Shown: piece after piece, positions 60,233 through 64,000 of the stretch
Numbering within the stretch: position 1 is the first letter of the stretch
Layout: each line of letters begins with the position of its first letter
DNA from: Thermoplasmata archaeon
Lineage (GTDB): Archaea > Thermoplasmatota > Thermoplasmata > Thermoplasmatales > GCA-001856825
Length of the DNA stretch: 64,000 nt
Direction: 5' to 3'
Assembly (NCBI GenBank): GCA_023256475.1
Contig: JAGDXP010000012.1
Span: forward strand, 1 to 64,000
Translations under genes and position numbers: made by a program
The notes under the pieces: model-generated
Databases searched by the model: none
Told to the model about the DNA's origin: nothing
The model's input: the letters and a program-made list of their open reading frames with translations, nothing else

Positions 60233-61214
60233 GATATTAGAAGTACGAGACCTGGAGGTTAAATTCCCCGTAAAGAGCAAGCTTTTTTCCCCTAAGGAAG
60301 AAAAATTCAAAACGGTCATAGATAAAGTATCATTTTCTATAGTAGAGGGTGAGACATTTGGTATTGTGGGTGAAACTGGATCAGGAAAGTCAACAATTGC
60401 CAAAACTTTAGTGGGTATAAATTATCCATCTGGTGGTGAAATTTATCTACTTGGCAGAAAGATAAATTTCAACAGAAAGTCAGACCTTATATTTCTAAGA
60501 AAAAACGTTGGAATCATATTCCAGGATCCGGTAGGTTCATTGAACCCGAAGTTGAGAATATTTGATATAATATTGGAGGGTCTCAACTTTGAAGAGAAGT
60601 ATACAAAGGAAGAGAAAAAGAGTAAGGTATTAGAGATAGCTAAAAAGGTAGGATTGAATGAATCCAAGCTCTATTCATACCCTAGTGAATTGAGTGGAGG
60701 GGAAAAGCAAAGGGTAAGCCTTGCGAGGGCCATAATATCACCTAAGAAAATACTTATATTGGATGAACCTACAAGCTCATTAGACGTATCAATCCAAGCA
60801 CAGATACTGAACTTGCTGCAAAACTTGAAGAAAGAACTTAATTTGACTTACATTTTCATTACTCATGATTTCAACGTGATAAAATATATGTGCGATCGTC
60901 TGGGAGTGCTGTACTACGGAAGGATGCTTGAAATAAGTGAGGTAAAGGATGCTTATGAAAATCCATTGCATCCCTATACAAAAGATCTAATGAATGCCAA
61001 TATCACAATAGAGGGAACCTCAGGTTTTGAGTCTGAATTAGAGATGGGAGAACCCGAAAGGAACGGGTGCATATATCTAAATTCATGCAGGTTCAAAATG
61101 GATGTATGCAGAAGTGATCCACCATTGATACAGTTGAATGCCAGATATGTCAAATGCTGGCTTTATGAGGAATCCAGAAGGGAAGAATATGCTAAAGTAA
61201 ACCGAGGCACTTAG
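60219..61214 (+). CDS. Oligopeptide-type ABC ATPase (DppF-like)
   Basis: VGETGSGKSTIAKTLVG, SELSGGEKQRVSLARAI, ILILDEPTSSLDVSIQAQILNLL. Confidence 0.96.
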   Translation: MMENKILEVRDLEVKFPVKSKLFSPKEEKFKTVIDKVSFSIVEGETFGIVGETGSGKSTIAKTLVGINYPSGGEIYLLGRKINFNRKSDLIFLRKNVGIIFQDPVGSLNPKLRIFDIILEGLNFEEKYTKEEKKSKVLEIAKKVGLNESKLYSYPSELSGGEKQRVSLARAIISPKKILILDEPTSSLDVSIQAQILNLLQNLKKELNLTYIFITHDFNVIKYMCDRLGVLYYGRMLEISEVKDAYENPLHPYTKDLMNANITIEGTSGFESELEMGEPERNGCIYLNSCRFKMDVCRSDPPLIQLNARYVKCWLYEESRREEYAKVNRGT

Positions 61215-61317
61215 AAATAATTTTTCCTGAATATTACAAATGGAGAAAATTTTTTTCCTCTGCGACAATTTTGGATCATAACCGTTATTCTTATTAAGTT
61301 TTTAGGAGTATTCAATC

Positions 61318-62817
61318 ATGTCAAAGGATTTGAAAGTCTGGGGATTATTCATAAATAACGAATGGGTAAAATCAGAGAGCGAGGAAACAGAACCTGTTGT
61401 GAATCCTGCAACAGGACAGCCTATTGCTTATATACAAAAAGCCACTACAAATGATACAAAGAAGGCTATTGAAGCAGCCCGAGAAGCCTTTGATAAGGGG
61501 GAGTGGCCAAGATTGCCCCCAGGTGTTAGGGCTGAATACATTTTTAAGCTAGCCAAGGCACTTGAGGACAGGATGCAGGAGTTTTCAACAGCCGAAACTG
61601 AAAATACTGGGAAACCTGTAAAGCAGGTTTACGATTACGATATAGCTTATACTGTAGATAATTTCAAATTCTATGCAGGTGCATCAAGGATAATCGAGGG
61701 GATCGCGGCCAATGAATATATTTCAGAAGGTACGAGCATACTCAGAAGAGAGCCTGTTGGAGTCGTGGGAGCCATAACTCCTTGGAATTATCCAATAATG
61801 ATGGCGGGCTGGAGGGCAATTTCAGCACTAGCTGCCGGCAATACTGTGGTAATAAAACCAGCATCATATACACCTTTGACTACCTTAATGCTAGCCGATC
61901 TAATTAAGCAGATCGGTTTTCCAAGGGGAGTATTTAATGTCGTAACAGGTCCCGGAAAAACAGTAGGGGAGGAGATTGCGAGAAATGAAAAGGTAGATAT
62001 GATAGCATTTACAGGTTCCAATGAAGTTGGTAAGAGGATAAGCGAAGTTGCATCATCATCCGTTAAGAGATTATCACTTGAATTGGGTGGAAAGGCTCCA
62101 TTCATAGTATTTGATGACGCAGACATCGATGCGGCAACTGAGGGTGCAGTCGTTGGGAGTCTTATAAATAATGGTCAGGACTGCTCTGCAGCTACAAGGA
62201 TTTACGTCCATGAGAAGGTATTTGATAAATTCAAAGACCTATTGATAAAGAAATTGAATAATGTGGTAGTTGGAGATCCAAAGGATCCTAAAACAGATAT
62301 CGGACCGATGATATCGAAAGAGCAGCTCAAAAAAGTGAAGGAATATATAGAAATTGGCAAGAAGGATGGAGAAGTGCTATTAGATGGGTCTTCATTTTCC
62401 CTTGGAGATGGATTTTTCATAAGACCAACACTGATTTATACGGAAAACAACAAATCAAAGATTGTGCAGGAAGAAATTTTCGGACCGGTTCCTGTAATTT
62501 TAAAGTTTAACACATATGAGGAGGTAATTGAGAAAGCAAATGATGTAATATATGGCCTTGGGTCTTCTGTGTGGACAAAGGATGTAAAGAAGGCCATGAA
62601 TGTCGCAAAAGACCTAAGGTTTGGTACAGTATGGATTAATGATCATGCACCCATTCCCTCAGAACTACCGTGGTCACCAATGAGGAAATCAGGATACGGC
62701 GCGTCAACATCCAAATATGCACTGGAGGAATTTACGGTTCTAAAGCATGTGTATGTGGATCTTACAGGGAAAGTAAGGAAGAGCTGGTACTATCAAATAT
62801 ATGGTCAAAAGGAGTAA
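61318..62817 (+). CDS. Aldehyde dehydrogenase (betaine/amino-aldehyde dehydrogenase-like)
   Basis: ITPWNYPIMMAGWRAISALAAGNTVVIKPA, LSLELGGKAPFIVFDDADID, NNGQDCSAATRIYVH. Confidence 0.93.
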   Translation: MSKDLKVWGLFINNEWVKSESEETEPVVNPATGQPIAYIQKATTNDTKKAIEAAREAFDKGEWPRLPPGVRAEYIFKLAKALEDRMQEFSTAETENTGKPVKQVYDYDIAYTVDNFKFYAGASRIIEGIAANEYISEGTSILRREPVGVVGAITPWNYPIMMAGWRAISALAAGNTVVIKPASYTPLTTLMLADLIKQIGFPRGVFNVVTGPGKTVGEEIARNEKVDMIAFTGSNEVGKRISEVASSSVKRLSLELGGKAPFIVFDDADIDAATEGAVVGSLINNGQDCSAATRIYVHEKVFDKFKDLLIKKLNNVVVGDPKDPKTDIGPMISKEQLKKVKEYIEIGKKDGEVLLDGSSFSLGDGFFIRPTLIYTENNKSKIVQEEIFGPVPVILKFNTYEEVIEKANDVIYGLGSSVWTKDVKKAMNVAKDLRFGTVWINDHAPIPSELPWSPMRKSGYGASTSKYALEEFTVLKHVYVDLTGKVRKSWYYQIYGQKE

Positions 62818-62894
62818 ATTTATTCTTTTACTTCATTATGGAAAAATAAGCATAGGGAATCAAATAAATTAAAAAATCAACAAAATTTAAGATT

Positions 62895-64000
62895 TCAGCT
62901 GGGAGCACTTTCAGAAGTGGATTTTAGATTTTCTTCGGTTATCTCTTCCAGGGATGTGTTCTTGGTTTCCTTAAGGCCAAAGGATAGTAATCCACCAATC
63001 AGTGATATGACTGCCAGTCCCATGAGTACCTCTTTTAAGCCGTATTGGAGAAGTAAATAGGTGAAGTAGAATGTAGTTATGGCTGCACCGGCCTTTCCAG
63101 CTGCTGCTGAAATTCCATGTCCCGTAGTTCTAAATTTAACAGGATATATTTCAGCAGGAATTATGAATGTGGTTGTATTTGGTCCGAAATCTATGAAGAA
63201 GAAGGTCAATGCGTAGATGAAGAACATTAAATTCACTGGGAGCAAAAATCCAGTTATCTTGGTTCCCTTTGTAAGCATCTCGGAGGATACTATGAAATAC
63301 AGTATAGCCATTCCAAAGAACCCCAGGATCTGCAGAGTCTTTCTACCCAATTTATCAATAAGTGCCACTGCGGTAAAATACCCGAAGAAACCCACCATGA
63401 ATGGAACTCCAGCCAACACTATTTTCTGTTCAAGAGAGTGAGGTGGAATGATCTGGGATGTTATAGGTCCCGAGAATATTCCAGTTCCATAGAATGCTAT
63501 ATCCAATATGAACCAGCTTCCAGCAGTAACTATTAACATTTTCCAGTAATTGGATATGAATGTTTTAAAGTTGTTTACCTTTGTTTCGCTTATCACAGAG
63601 ACATTTGCATCTGACTTGACAAATTTTGCGGCTCTTTCCGCCTTCTCCTTATCTTTTAAAACGTATGCAGAATACCTTGGAGTTTCTGGCAATTTCCTTC
63701 TTAAATAGATCACTGCCATTGCTGGAATTGCACCAAAACCAAGCATAAGCCTCCATGCTAATTCTGGGGGCAGTGCGGCTACACTTCCCAGGCCAACTGC
63801 AACAGCAGTTAGGGAACCTATACCTTGATTGGCAAATACCAAGGCAATAAGCTTTCCTCTATCCTTGACGTTAGCATACTCACTCATAATGGTGGCACTC
63901 ACTGGATAGTCTCCCCCAATTCCTATACCAAGGATAAATCTGAATGCAAAAAGGGACCAATAATTCCAGGCAAATGCACTCAATATTGCACCAAGAGCAA
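62895..64000 (-). CDS. MFS transporter (sugar/organic acid porter-like), truncated at the window edge
   Basis: FILGIGIGGDYPVSATIMSEYANVKDRGKLIALVFANQGIGS, YLRRKLPETPRY, AEIYPVKFRTTGHGISAAAGKAGA; N-terminus probably lies beyond 64000. Confidence 0.9.
   Translation of the reverse strand, partial: ALGAILSAFAWNYWSLFAFRFILGIGIGGDYPVSATIMSEYANVKDRGKLIALVFANQGIGSLTAVAVGLGSVAALPPELAWRLMLGFGAIPAMAVIYLRRKLPETPRYSAYVLKDKEKAERAAKFVKSDANVSVISETKVNNFKTFISNYWKMLIVTAGSWFILDIAFYGTGIFSGPITSQIIPPHSLEQKIVLAGVPFMVGFFGYFTAVALIDKLGRKTLQILGFFGMAILYFIVSSEMLTKGTKITGFLLPVNLMFFIYALTFFFIDFGPNTTTFIIPAEIYPVKFRTTGHGISAAAGKAGAAITTFYFTYLLLQYGLKEVLMGLAVISLIGGLLSFGLKETKNTSLEEITEENLKSTSESAPS

Overview
The window looks like the chromosome of a Thermoplasmatales-like archaeon: archaeal thermosome, PAN, fibrillarin, RPA and archaeal-type MetK occur alongside bacterial-type DNA gyrase. 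Positions 1-9.5 kb are an accessory, decaying region. It holds an McrBC-type restriction locus whose McrB-like AAA+ protein appears to carry EVE/PUA-like domains at the N-terminus and inserted inside the ATPase. It also holds a frameshifted MazG-like relic, a frameshifted secreted protein with a Hint (intein/hedgehog-like) domain, and an unlisted 42-aa membrane miniprotein. From 9.5 to 49 kb the genes are mostly housekeeping: UbiD/UbiA, glycerate kinase, amidohydrolase, RPA, PurH, MetK, SMC-ScpA, a presenilin-like protease, TopA, thermosome, GyrAB, PAN and fibrillarin. This stretch is interrupted by a six-repeat CRISPR array with no cas genes in the window and by a tRNA-Thr(CGT). From 45 to 63 kb lies an amino-acid/amine catabolic island: three class-III aminotransferases, three aldehyde dehydrogenases, a saccharopine-dehydrogenase-family protein, and an oligopeptide-type ABC transporter split over two divergent transcription units. 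The most interesting candidates are the EVE-inserted McrBC, the catabolic island, the decayed Hint protein, the orphan CRISPR with its palindromic upstream region, and several perfect palindromes at promoters. All family calls come from reading motifs by eye; no database search was run.
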